Positions 50,141 through 61,405 of a stretch of 64,000 bases of DNA are shown here, piece after piece; positions within the stretch are counted from its first letter, which is position 1, and every line of letters starts with the position of its first letter. The notes beneath the pieces were generated by a model. The model saw nothing but the letters and a program-made list of their open reading frames with translations. It made no database searches and had not been told where the DNA came from. A program made the translations under genes and the position numbers. Source of the stretch: Pseudomonadota bacterium (GTDB lineage: Bacteria > Pseudomonadota > Alphaproteobacteria > Rhizobiales > Xanthobacteraceae); contig JAEYRD010000057.1 of the NCBI GenBank assembly GCA_023435725.1, positions 58,594 to 122,593 of the forward strand. Direction: 5' to 3'.

Positions 50141-50268
50141 GCATATTGCACAAGTTGTGCCAAGGTTTTGTGTCGCGTAACGGGACACCCCGGCGAGGGG
50201 AGTTTGGACACTTGGGTCTTGCGGCCCAGGAGGGTATTGCGACCTCCAAGGGCCCCAGCAAACAAGGG

Positions 50269-50360
50269 CCCCAGCAAAAACGCCGCCCGCTTGAAATACA
50301 GCGCAGGCGGCGGTTCTCCAGCCCCGAGGTGGGTGATGCAAAACCCCCGGCGGGGCCAGT
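50269..50360 (-). repeat. Terminator-bearing repeat, copy D
   Basis: It matches copy C over ~85 bases: CCCCAGCAAAAACGCCGCCC, a loop differing by a few bases, then CCAGCCCCG and GATGCAAAACCCCCGGCGG. The minus-strand hairpin and T-run are kept although the loop has changed. Just before it, GGGCCCCAGCAAA occurs twice in direct repeat (50250-50279). Confidence 0.6.
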
Positions 50361-50393
50361 AAGCATGAACCGCGCCGCGGGCACATCACCCAA

Positions 50394-50732
50394 ATGGGTG
50401 AGGCGCAGCGAAAGAGGCCGCTCCCAAAATCAAACCGGACCACTGCGGTCGGAAGCAGGCCAGTGCCCCGCTGCCGGTACTGGCGCCACTCAATTTTTCA
50501 AAGCGGGCCACTATCTATCGTGGGGAAAACATTCCGGAACGAAAAGGTTGTATTGGACGGTCGGTCTTATTCAGGATGCGAGTTCTACAATGTGCAGTTC
50601 ATCTATAACGGCACAACTACCATCCAGTTTGCACACAACAAGATATTCGGCCCCCCCATAGTTAGCAGTGAAAATGCAGCTATTCTAGGAACACTAGCGC
50701 TTATGGTTGGTCTAAATATGCTGAAAGAATAG
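50394..50732 (+). CDS. Hypothetical protein, pentapeptide-like
   Basis: 112 residues from ATG 50394, but the protein-like part starts near the GTG at 50520: VGKTFRNEKVVLDGRSYSGC, then EFYNVQFIYNGTTTIQFAHN and a hydrophobic C-terminus (ILGTLALMVGL). The pattern F-x-N-x-x-V-x-LDG-x-x-F/Y-x-x-C-x-F is that of small beta-helix or pentapeptide-like proteins found in many bacteria. The N-terminal 42 residues come from repeat DNA (50426-50475) and may not be translated. Base composition is AT-richer than the neighbours, hinting at transfer. Confidence 0.55.
   Translation: MGEAQRKRPLPKSNRTTAVGSRPVPRCRYWRHSIFQSGPLSIVGKTFRNEKVVLDGRSYSGCEFYNVQFIYNGTTTIQFAHNKIFGPPIVSSENAAILGTLALMVGLNMLKE
50426..50475. 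repeat. 50-base direct repeat, copy 1
   Basis: About 80 percent identical by eye to 51239-51289; the last 22 bases (CAGGCCAGTGCCCCGCTGCC region) are identical. The two copies lie 813 bases apart and bracket the pentapeptide-like and zinc-ribbon genes. The GGACCAC/GGCCAC motifs inside resemble the internal end repeats of some insertion sequences. Confidence 0.6.
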
Positions 50733-50957
50733 GTGCAAATACTCGATTTGCCTACGGGCAATAAACTTGAGCGGGGCGTCGAGATCAACCCTGCGAAGCA
50801 ATGATGGGGCGGTGAGAAGCGCCCATCTGGTTGAGCCGTTATGCTCTCCCACCTTGGATTACCGTGAACTTCCGGCGCCGATCTGGCGTGGTCTCAGAGG
50901 ATGCGGACGAGATGATCAACATGATCAACGCCGTCAAAACTTTCCTGAAAAAGAAAG

Positions 50958-50979
50958 AGGCCGCCAACTGAGGCGGCCT
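50958..50979 (-). terminator. Intrinsic terminator after the zinc-ribbon gene
   Basis: AGGCCGCC-AACTGA-GGCGGCCT directly abuts the stop codon of the minus-strand gene at 50979. On that strand the hairpin is followed by TCTTTCTTTTTC, a clear T-rich tract. Confidence 0.7.
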
Positions 50980-51173
50980 TACTGGCGTTCCGGGCGCAAG
51001 TCTGAAGGTTGTACAGTCATCCGGTAGGCGATCTCGCGCGAGCCGTCGAAGACTTCCAAGACGCGCTCGCAGATCAGGCACTTGTAGTGCCCGGCTTTGC
51101 CCTTCTGAAACTCAAGCTCAATCCGGCGGTAGCCAGCCGAGCAATCAGGGCAAGTGACGTCGCCTTTCTTCAT
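50979..51173 (-). CDS. Small zinc-ribbon protein
   Basis: 64 residues. Two CxxC pairs (VTCPDCSAGYRRIELEF and YKCLICERVLEVFDGS) form a zinc ribbon, and REIAYRMTVQPSDL ends the protein. I know this family from Bradyrhizobium, where several paralogues (GDVTCPxCGAGxRRIEL ... LEVFDGSTEIAYRLTVQP) occur per genome; function unknown. The gene has its own terminator. Confidence 0.85.
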   Translation of the reverse strand: MKKGDVTCPDCSAGYRRIELEFQKGKAGHYKCLICERVLEVFDGSREIAYRMTVQPSDLRPERQ

Positions 51174-51238
51174 ATGACGTTTATGCGACGGGCTGACAGC
51201 AGGCGTCTATCGGCACAAGGTGCAAACTAGGCCACTCC

Positions 51239-51289
51239 AAAATTCAACTTAGGCCACCGCGCTCGGAAACAGGCCAGTGCCCCGCTGCC
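51239..51289. repeat. 50-base direct repeat, copy 2, abutting the recA operator
   Basis: Counterpart of 50426-50475. It ends 5 bases before the recA SOS box. AACTAGGCCACTCC and AACTTAGGCCACC occur as two tandem submotifs at 51227-51257. This marks the recA-proximal boundary of the repeat-rich stretch. Confidence 0.6.
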
Positions 51290-51294
51290 AAAAA

Positions 51295-51330
51295 GAACAT
51301 ATTGCGAACCTGGAACAAATGGGGTACATT
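51295..51330 (+). promoter_or_regulatory. recA promoter with LexA (SOS) box
   Basis: GAAC-N7-GAAC at 51295-51309 is the alphaproteobacterial LexA box (reverse of GTTC-N7-GTTC). It overlaps a -35 element TTGCGA (51302-51307), which is 17 bases from a -10 element TACATT (51325-51330). LexA binding would block the -35. A third GAAC follows at 51313. Confidence 0.85.
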
Positions 51331-51402
51331 GCTTTTATCGACGACCCGCCGCGCCAACCGTTTGTCCCACACGCGAATCCTCGCCATAAGGAGCACGACC
51401 CA

Positions 51403-52491
<1,089 letters not shown>

Positions 52492-52519
52492 GACTAACCA
52501 GTAGAGTTTCGCGAGGAGC

Positions 52520-52559
52520 GGGCGCTGAGGACGTTGAGTTGCCGACGTCTTCAGTGCCC
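52520..52559 (+). terminator. Terminator after recA
   Basis: GGGCGCTGAGGACGT pairs with ACGTCTTCAGTGCCC (one mismatch) around a 10-base loop, followed by GTTTCGTTT. It lies 28 bases after the recA stop. Confidence 0.75.
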
Positions 52560-52587
52560 GTTTCGTTTGGGGCAGGGCGCCGGGGCG

Positions 52588-52782
52588 ATGAAGCGCATCA
52601 TCCTGACGAGCTCGTCCGGCTTTACTCTCGCCAAATCGGGGCCGGCCGAAATCGTCGTTGTGTTCTCTTTTCGCTTCCAGTGGGGACCCGTGCCTCCACC
52701 GGAGATGCTTGCAGCTTGTTTTGCGGCGCGTTCGGGGACTCTTCCACCGGGTGATCACTGGTCGGACTGGGGCATCCATTGA
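52588..52782 (+). pseudogene. Truncated paralogue of the DUF1835-like gene
   Basis: 64 residues that line up with the first ~65 residues of the next gene: RIILTSSSGFTLAKSGPAEI against HLILATNDFAANTLRQSGGA, then FSFRFQWGPVPPPEML and a shared PGDHW motif. The frame stops right after PGDHWSDWGIH, where the full-length neighbour continues for some 260 residues. It therefore looks like an amino-terminal remnant of a duplicated gene. It might still be translated as a short protein. Confidence 0.55.
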
Positions 52783-52875
52783 CCTCGCGCCATCAAGGAC
52801 CGCAAAGATCTATCCCTTGCCGATTTTGCGAACTGACATGATCTCATATTGCGTATCCAATTTTGAGAGGCGACC

Positions 52876-54081
52876 GTGTCACATTTGATCTTGGCCACGA
52901 ACGATTTTGCGGCAAACACGCTTCGCCAGTCAGGCGGGGCGAACATCGCGCTCGGGTTCTATCTACGCTTCGTCTCGGGGAAATTGCCCTCTGAGGAGCA
53001 ACTTCTGATGGGGCTGGAGCGGCGATCGGCGAAGCACTGCAATCCAGGCGATCATTGGCTCGACGACGTTTGTCGCGGCTCGCTGGATGGTTTCGGCACG
53101 CGCGATATTGGTTTCTTCGAGCTATGTGCGAAGTTCGATTCGATCGAAGTGTGGGTCGATCCTCAGCCCAACGATCAGCTCGTGCTCGTCTGGCTGCTCG
53201 ACCTGCTTCGCCCCTACAAGGAGATCACGACGAAGCTGAGCCTGGTGCATGCGGATGACATTGTTGCGAACTACGCTCCACAATCTGTCGCAAAATGGAA
53301 GCTGCCGACCTCCAAGGTGACCGACAACCATTTGGTGACCGCAAGCCGCGCTTGGCGAGCCTATCGGGCCGCAACGCCAGAATCTTGTTTCGATCTGCTG
53401 ATGACGGATCTGATGATCCTGCCGAGACTTCGATCGGCGCTCATTGCGTTGCTTGAAGAACTTCCGGACAGCTTGACCGGACTCGGTGCCAGCGAATTGG
53501 ATATCCTCGACTTTGTGAACGACGGGCACACCGACCCAAGGCGCGTCTGCGAGGCGAGGTGGCTTCGCGATGTGCTTGAAGAACACGAAGCGCGCGATGC
53601 TTTGATCGAACTGGCGGAACATTCGGCTCCGCCGGTCCTGTTGGGCGATCCGGCGTTCGACAATGAGGCCCGTTACCGCGGCGAGAGCGAGTGGAAAGTC
53701 ACGCTGACTGAACTCGGGCGTTCACTTGTCGCTCGCGAAGACGACCTGTGGCGCCACAACCCAATCAAACGCTGGTGGGGCGGTACCGAGTTGACCAACG
53801 AACGGCTCTGGCGCTGGGACCGCGAGAGCCGTTCGCTGGTGGCACCATGGCGCCTTACTCCGCGGCTTCCGCGTAATCGCTCACCGGCGGGCAGGAGCAC
53901 ACCAGGTTGCGGTCGCCATAGACGTTGTCGACGCGGCCCACCGGGCACCAATATTTGTCGGTGCGCGAGGTGCCCGCGGGGAAGCAGCCCTCGGCGCGGG
54001 TGTAGGCGCGATTCCAGTTGTCGTCCGCGATGTCGTGGACCGTGTGCGGGGCGTGACGTAGCGGCGAGGCCTCGATCTTGA
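52876..54081 (+). CDS. DUF1835/DUF3658-like protein, frame running into the gcvP antisense
   Basis: 401 residues from GTG 52876, preceded by GAGAGGCGACC. The N-terminal ~120 residues (LILATNDFAANTLRQSGGAN, PGDHWLDD, DQLVLVWLLDLL) resemble DUF1835. The C-terminal part (VTLTELGRSLVAREDDLWRH, then NPIKRWWGGTELTNERLWRW) resembles DUF3658, and the natural end would be near 53850. The last ~75 residues are arginine- and cysteine-rich antisense of gcvP, so the original stop may be lost. Function unknown. Confidence 0.6.
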   Translation: MSHLILATNDFAANTLRQSGGANIALGFYLRFVSGKLPSEEQLLMGLERRSAKHCNPGDHWLDDVCRGSLDGFGTRDIGFFELCAKFDSIEVWVDPQPNDQLVLVWLLDLLRPYKEITTKLSLVHADDIVANYAPQSVAKWKLPTSKVTDNHLVTASRAWRAYRAATPESCFDLLMTDLMILPRLRSALIALLEELPDSLTGLGASELDILDFVNDGHTDPRRVCEARWLRDVLEEHEARDALIELAEHSAPPVLLGDPAFDNEARYRGESEWKVTLTELGRSLVAREDDLWRHNPIKRWWGGTELTNERLWRWDRESRSLVAPWRLTPRLPRNRSPAGRSTPGCGRHRRCRRGPPGTNICRCARCPRGSSPRRGCRRDSSCRPRCRGPCAGRDVAARPRS

Positions 54082-56719
54082 AGCGGCCGGCCTCGACCTC
54101 GGCGATCTCTTTGCGGATCGCGATCATCGCGTCGCAGAAGCGGTCGAGCTCCGCCTTCGATTCCGATTCGGTCGGCTCGATCATCAGCGTGCCCGGCACC
54201 GGGAAGCTCATGGTCGGCGCATGGAAGCCGTAATCGATCAGGCGCTTCGCGATGTCGTCGACGGTGACGCCGGACGTCGTCTTCAACGGGCGCGGATCGA
54301 CGATGCACTCATGTGCGACGCGTCCCCTGGCGTTCTTGTAGAGCACCGGGAAATGCGCATCGAGCCGTGCCGCGACGTAGTTGGCATTGAGGATCGCGAT
54401 CTCGGTGGCGCGCTTCAAGCCTTCACCGCCCATCATCAAAATGTAGATGTAGGAGATGGTCAGGATCGAGGCCGAGCCGAACGGCGCCGCCGAGACTGGA
54501 CCGACCGGCGCGTCCGCCTGCGTTGCGGGATGACCGGGCAAGAACGGCGCGAGGTGCGCCTTCACGCCGATCGGGCCCATGCCGGGGCCGCCGCCGCCGT
54601 GCGGGATGCAGAACGTCTTGTGCAGGTTGAGATGGCTGACGTCGGCGCCGTAATCGCCGGGCCGCGACAACCCAACCTGCGCGTTGAGGTTGGCGCCGTC
54701 GAGATAGACCTGACCGCCATGGCCATGAACGATGTCGCAGATCTCGCGGATGTGCTCCTCGAACACGCCATGCGTCGAGGGATAGGTGATCATGACAGCG
54801 GCGAGGTCGTTCGAATGCACTTGCGCCTTAGCGCGGAGATCATTGACGTCGACGTCGCCGTTCTTCTCGCAGGCGACCACCACCACGTCCATGCCGGCCA
54901 TCGCGGCCGAGGCCGGGTTGGTGCCATGGGCGGAGGAGGGGATCAGGCAGATCTTGCGATGCGCCTCGCCGCGCGCGGTGTGATAGCCGCGGATCGCGAG
55001 CAGCCCGGCATATTCGCCTTGCGCGCCCGAATTTGGCTGCAGCGAGATCGCGTCATAGCCGGTGATGTCGCACAGCCATTTTTCCAGCCGCGCGAAGAGG
55101 GCGTGATAGCCGGCGGCCTGCTCGCGTGGGGCGAACGGGTGTAGGGTCGCGAACTCCGGCCAGGTCAGCGGCATCATCTCGGTGGTCGCGTTCAGCTTCA
55201 TCGTGCAGGATCCCAGCGGAATCATCGCACGGTCGAGCGCGAGGTCGCGATCCGAGAGCTTGCGCATGTAGCGCAGCATCTCGGTCTCCGAGCGATGCGC
55301 GTGGAAGACCGGATGGGTGAGGAAATTTGTGGTGCGCTTCAGCGCCTCCGGGAGGGCCTCGTGCGTGATCGCGTCGATCTCGGCATAGGCGAGCTCGCCG
55401 CCGAAGGCGTGCCACACCGCTTCTACCGTCGCTTGTGTCGTGGTCTCGTCGAGCGCGATGCGCAAGCTGCCATCGCCAACGCCGAGATTGATCTTCCCGG
55501 CGGCCGCGCGCGCGACGATCTCGCCGCGCTTGGCACCGGCATCCACGCTGAGCGTGTCGAAGAAGCTGTCCGACTGCGGCACAAAGCCGAGCTTGCGCAA
55601 ACCGGCGGCGAGCACGGCGGTGCGGCGATGCACATTGCGCGCGATCTGCGCCAGCCCTTCGGGGCCGTGATAGACCGCATACATCGAGGCGATCACGGCG
55701 AGCAGCACCTGAGCGGTGCAGATGTTGGAGGTCGCCTTCTCGCGACGGATGTGCTGCTCGCGCGTCTGCAGCGCGAGGCGATAGGCCGGTGCGCCGCGCG
55801 AGTCGACGGAGAGGCCGACGATGCGGCCGGGCAGCGAGCGCTTCAGCGCATCGCGCACCGCCATATAGGCCGCATGCGGGCCGCCATAGCCCATCGGCAC
55901 GCCGAAACGCTGGGCGGAGCCGATGGCGATGTCCGCGCCAAGCTCGCCGGGCGAGGCGAGCAGTGTCAGTGCCAGGAGATCGGCGGTGATGATCGCGAGT
56001 GCGCCCTTGGCGCGCAATGTCGCGATCGCGGGCCTGAGGTCGCGCACGGCGCCCGAACTGCCCGGATATTGCAGCAGCGCACCAAGCACGTCCGTTTTGT
56101 CGAGATCGGTGAGGGGATCGCCGACGATCAGGTTCCAGCCCAGCGGCTCGGCGCGGGTGCGCATCACGGCGAGCGTCTGCGGATGCACGTCCTTGTCGAC
56201 GAAGAAGGCTTTGGCTTTCACCTGCGAGTGCCGCTCAGCGAGCGCCATCGCCTCGGCCGCCGCGGTCGCCTCATCGAGCAGCGAGGCGTTGGCGATGTCG
56301 AGCCCGGTGAGGTCGCAGATCATGGTCTGGAAGTTGAACAGTGCCTCCAGGCGGCCCTGGCTGATCTCGGGCTGGTACGGCGTGTAGGCCGTGTACCAGG
56401 CCGGATTCTCCAGAATGTTACGCTGGATCACCGCGGGCAGGATCGTGCCGGAATAGCCTTGGCCGATCAGCGAGGTGAAAACGTGGTTCCGACTTGCGAG
56501 CTCGCTCATGTGTGCGATCGCCTCGGTCTCGCTCAGCGGCTTGCCGAGATCGAGCGGGGATGCCTGCCGGATCGAGGCCGGCAGCGTTTCCGCCATCAGC
56601 GCATCAACGCTTTTGGCGCTGACGGCCTCTAACATTGCGGCGACATCGCGCGCCGACGGGCCGATATGGCGGCGAACGAAGGCGGCGGTCTCGCCGTTGG
56701 ATTTGCGGTGCGCGGTCAT
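53855..56719 (-). CDS. gcvP: Glycine dehydrogenase (decarboxylating) GcvP
   Basis: 954 residues from ATG 56719, which has GGAG six bases upstream; an ATG at 56731 adds four residues. It is the P-protein of the glycine cleavage system, a PLP enzyme of the single-chain type. The N-half has FIGQGYSGTILPAVIQRN-like text and the C-half has LNLHKTFCIPHGGGGPGMGP with the PLP-bound Lys near residue 701. PSSAHGTNPASAAMAG and CSCPPV near the end are also typical. It decarboxylates glycine and passes methylamine to GcvH, encoded 17 bases upstream. Confidence 0.98.
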   Translation of the reverse strand: MTAHRKSNGETAAFVRRHIGPSARDVAAMLEAVSAKSVDALMAETLPASIRQASPLDLGKPLSETEAIAHMSELASRNHVFTSLIGQGYSGTILPAVIQRNILENPAWYTAYTPYQPEISQGRLEALFNFQTMICDLTGLDIANASLLDEATAAAEAMALAERHSQVKAKAFFVDKDVHPQTLAVMRTRAEPLGWNLIVGDPLTDLDKTDVLGALLQYPGSSGAVRDLRPAIATLRAKGALAIITADLLALTLLASPGELGADIAIGSAQRFGVPMGYGGPHAAYMAVRDALKRSLPGRIVGLSVDSRGAPAYRLALQTREQHIRREKATSNICTAQVLLAVIASMYAVYHGPEGLAQIARNVHRRTAVLAAGLRKLGFVPQSDSFFDTLSVDAGAKRGEIVARAAAGKINLGVGDGSLRIALDETTTQATVEAVWHAFGGELAYAEIDAITHEALPEALKRTTNFLTHPVFHAHRSETEMLRYMRKLSDRDLALDRAMIPLGSCTMKLNATTEMMPLTWPEFATLHPFAPREQAAGYHALFARLEKWLCDITGYDAISLQPNSGAQGEYAGLLAIRGYHTARGEAHRKICLIPSSAHGTNPASAAMAGMDVVVVACEKNGDVDVNDLRAKAQVHSNDLAAVMITYPSTHGVFEEHIREICDIVHGHGGQVYLDGANLNAQVGLSRPGDYGADVSHLNLHKTFCIPHGGGGPGMGPIGVKAHLAPFLPGHPATQADAPVGPVSAAPFGSASILTISYIYILMMGGEGLKRATEIAILNANYVAARLDAHFPVLYKNARGRVAHECIVDPRPLKTTSGVTVDDIAKRLIDYGFHAPTMSFPVPGTLMIEPTESESKAELDRFCDAMIAIRKEIAEVEAGRFKIEASPLRHAPHTVHDIADDNWNRAYTRAEGCFPAGTSRTDKYWCPVGRVDNVYGDRNLVCSCPPVSDYAEAAE

Positions 56720-56736
56720 CGCTTGCTCCATCGTCC

Positions 56737-57105
56737 TTAAGCGGTGTGGGCCTTGTAGGCGGCTTCATCCATGAGGCCACCGAGCTCGCTCTTGTCGGCA
56801 ATCTTGATCTTGAAGAACCAGGCCGCGCCTTGCGCATCCGAGTTCACCAGCGCCGGCTCGGCGGCGAGTGCTTCATTGGTCTCGAGCACTTCGCCTGAAA
56901 TCGGCGCGTAGACGTCGGAAGCGGCTTTCACGGACTCGACGACCGCCGCGGCTTCGGCCTTCTTCAGCGCGCGGCCGACCTTGGGCAGTTCGACGAACAC
57001 GACGTCGCCGAGCTGCTGCTGGGCGTAGTCGGTGATGCCGACGGTGGCGACGTCGCCGTCGATGGCCAGCCATTCATGGTCGGAGGTGTACAGCGTCGTG
57101 GTCAT
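56737..57105 (-). CDS. gcvH: Glycine cleavage system H protein
   Basis: 122 residues. The lipoyl-attachment Lys60 is in VVESVKAASDVYAPISGEV. HEWLAIDGDVATVGITDYAQ and LGDVVFVELPKVG form the N-terminal hammerhead. It shuttles the aminomethyl group between GcvP, GcvT and the lipoamide dehydrogenase. It lies between gcvT (10 bases upstream) and gcvP. Confidence 0.98.
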   Translation of the reverse strand: MTTTLYTSDHEWLAIDGDVATVGITDYAQQQLGDVVFVELPKVGRALKKAEAAAVVESVKAASDVYAPISGEVLETNEALAAEPALVNSDAQGAAWFFKIKIADKSELGGLMDEAAYKAHTA

Positions 57106-57115
57106 TCACAGGTCC

Positions 57116-58264
57116 TCAGCGTTTGTAGGTGTTTTTCACGAAGGGCATGGCGGCGACCTGTAACGGCAGTCGCTGGCCGCGCACTTCGGCGAAGAGTTGT
57201 GTGCCGAGCGCGCTCAGGGCTATGGGCACATAGCCCATCGCGACCGGTGCATTCAGGCTCGGACCGAAACCGCCCGATGTGACCTTTCCGACCGGCTCGC
57301 CGGAAGTTGCATCCGCAAACAGCAGCGCGCCCTCGCGCACCGGCGCGCGGCCTTGGGCGAGCAGGCCGACGCGGCGACGGCTCGCACCGTTGTCGAAATG
57401 AGCGAGGATTTTTTCGGCGCCGGGGAAGCCGCCGGCACGGGCGCCCCCGCTGCGGCGGCTCTTTTGTACCGACCATTCCAGCGCGGCTTCGACCGGCGTG
57501 GTCGTGGTGTCGATGTCGTGGCCATAGAGGCAGAGCCCGGCCTCGAGCCGCAGGCTGTCGCGGGCGCCAAGGCCGATCGGCAGCACGTCGGGATCGTCCA
57601 GCAGCAGCTTGGCCAGGCGCTCTGCGTCTGTCGCGGGCACAGAGATCTCGAACCCGTCCTCGCCGGTGTAGCCGGAGCGCGAGACGAAGCAGTCGAGGCC
57701 GGCAACCTTCTGCGGGCCGGCATCCATGAACTTCATGGAGGGAGCCCCTGCACAAAGTTTCGCCAGCGCGGCTTCGGCCTTCGGCCCCTGCAGCGCGATC
57801 AGCGCGCGGTCAGCGAGCGAATCGATAATGCAGTCACCTGCGAGATTCGCGCGCAGATGCGCCTTGTCCTCGGCCTTGCAGGCGGCATTGACGACCAGGA
57901 ACAGGTGATCGCCGAAATTGGCGACCATCAGGTCGTCCAGGATGCCGCCATCCGCATTGGTGAACTGGGCGTAGCGCTGCCGTCCCGGCGCAATCGCCAC
58001 GATATCCTGCGGCACCAGCCGATCCAGCGCGCGCGCGACGTCCTCGACCTTGCCGGATTTCGGCCGAAGCGCGATCTGGCCCATGTGGGAGACATCGAAC
58101 AGGCCGGCCTTGCTGCGGGTATGGAGGTGCTCCTTCAGGACGCCCGCCGGATATTGCACCGGCATGTCATAGCCCGCGAACGGCACCATCTTGCCGCCGA
58201 GCGACACATGAAGGTCGTAGAGGGGCGTGCGTCGGAGGGAATCTTGGTCGTCGCGTGCAAGCAT
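57116..58264 (-). CDS. gcvT: Glycine cleavage system aminomethyltransferase GcvT
   Basis: 382 residues from ATG 58264. The N-terminal TPLYDLHVSLGGKMVPFAGY is followed by GLFDVSHMGQ and the folate site region; FVSRSGYTGEDGFEI and LGARDSLRLEAGLCLYGHD complete the T-protein core. It transfers the methylene group to tetrahydrofolate. The frame stays open for 35 codons upstream, but those bases encode the glycine riboswitch and are not protein. Confidence 0.97.
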   Translation of the reverse strand: MLARDDQDSLRRTPLYDLHVSLGGKMVPFAGYDMPVQYPAGVLKEHLHTRSKAGLFDVSHMGQIALRPKSGKVEDVARALDRLVPQDIVAIAPGRQRYAQFTNADGGILDDLMVANFGDHLFLVVNAACKAEDKAHLRANLAGDCIIDSLADRALIALQGPKAEAALAKLCAGAPSMKFMDAGPQKVAGLDCFVSRSGYTGEDGFEISVPATDAERLAKLLLDDPDVLPIGLGARDSLRLEAGLCLYGHDIDTTTTPVEAALEWSVQKSRRSGGARAGGFPGAEKILAHFDNGASRRRVGLLAQGRAPVREGALLFADATSGEPVGKVTSGGFGPSLNAPVAMGYVPIALSALGTQLFAEVRGQRLPLQVAAMPFVKNTYKR

Positions 58265-58319
58265 CACAGGGGCCCTCGGCGGTTCCCCGGGGACGATTCC
58301 CCGGTAGCAACCAATCGAA

Positions 58320-58495
58320 GCCCCATCTGTCGCTGTGCCTGAGAGTATTATCCCGTCGGCGGACGCCACCCGAGCCTAAGCCCGTCGGCGCCTCTTTCCA
58401 GATGCTGTCAAAGCCACGCGGTCCTTTTGCCTGAGAGTTTCCGGGGCGGTTGCTCCTTCGGCGCCGGCTACCAAAGCCGGTCTCTCCCGACGTGG
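58320..58495 (-). ncRNA. Tandem glycine riboswitch controlling gcvTHP
   Basis: On the minus strand two aptamers follow each other 56-230 bases before the gcvT ATG. The first contains GGGAGAGACC, GCCGAAGGAGCAA and CCCCGGAAACTCTCAGGCAA then AAGGACCG. After a short linker, the second contains GGAAAGAG, GCGCCGACGGG and ACTCTCAGGCA. These are the conserved cores of the cooperative glycine riboswitch. Glycine binding should switch on the cleavage genes. Confidence 0.93.
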
Positions 58496-58720
58496 CCGTA
58501 CGATACAGATAGGTACAGACCACAGCCCGGCCAAGGCTGTCAACGCGCGTTCGGTGCCTTTCAACGGGATTGCGCGCCTGCGGCAACCCACTGATCTCTC
58601 TGCACAGTTTCTGGACAGCGAAGCTGGCCTTGTCTAAAAGCGCTTTGGCCCGCAGATATCAGCCTAAATCTCAGGTTTCGATGGCCTTTGGCGGGTCCAA
58701 GCACACCCGATTGGATGAAC

Positions 58721-61399
<2,679 letters not shown>

Positions 61400-61405
61400 A
61401 TAGCC

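Noticed and set aside
50053..50360. CRISPR array
   Set aside because: Only two long diverged copies and no regular spacers; no cas genes in the window.
49774..50443. Minus-strand open frames with repeated protein segments (GFCVTPSRGW-like)
   Set aside because: The protein repeats merely reflect the duplicated terminator-bearing DNA element.
55295..56632. 445-residue + strand open frame
   Set aside because: Antisense of gcvP.
57197..58342. 381-residue + strand open frame
   Set aside because: Antisense of gcvT and its riboswitch.
58265..58369. 35-residue N-terminal extension of GcvT
   Set aside because: These bases are part of the riboswitch leader, and the family starts near the chosen ATG.
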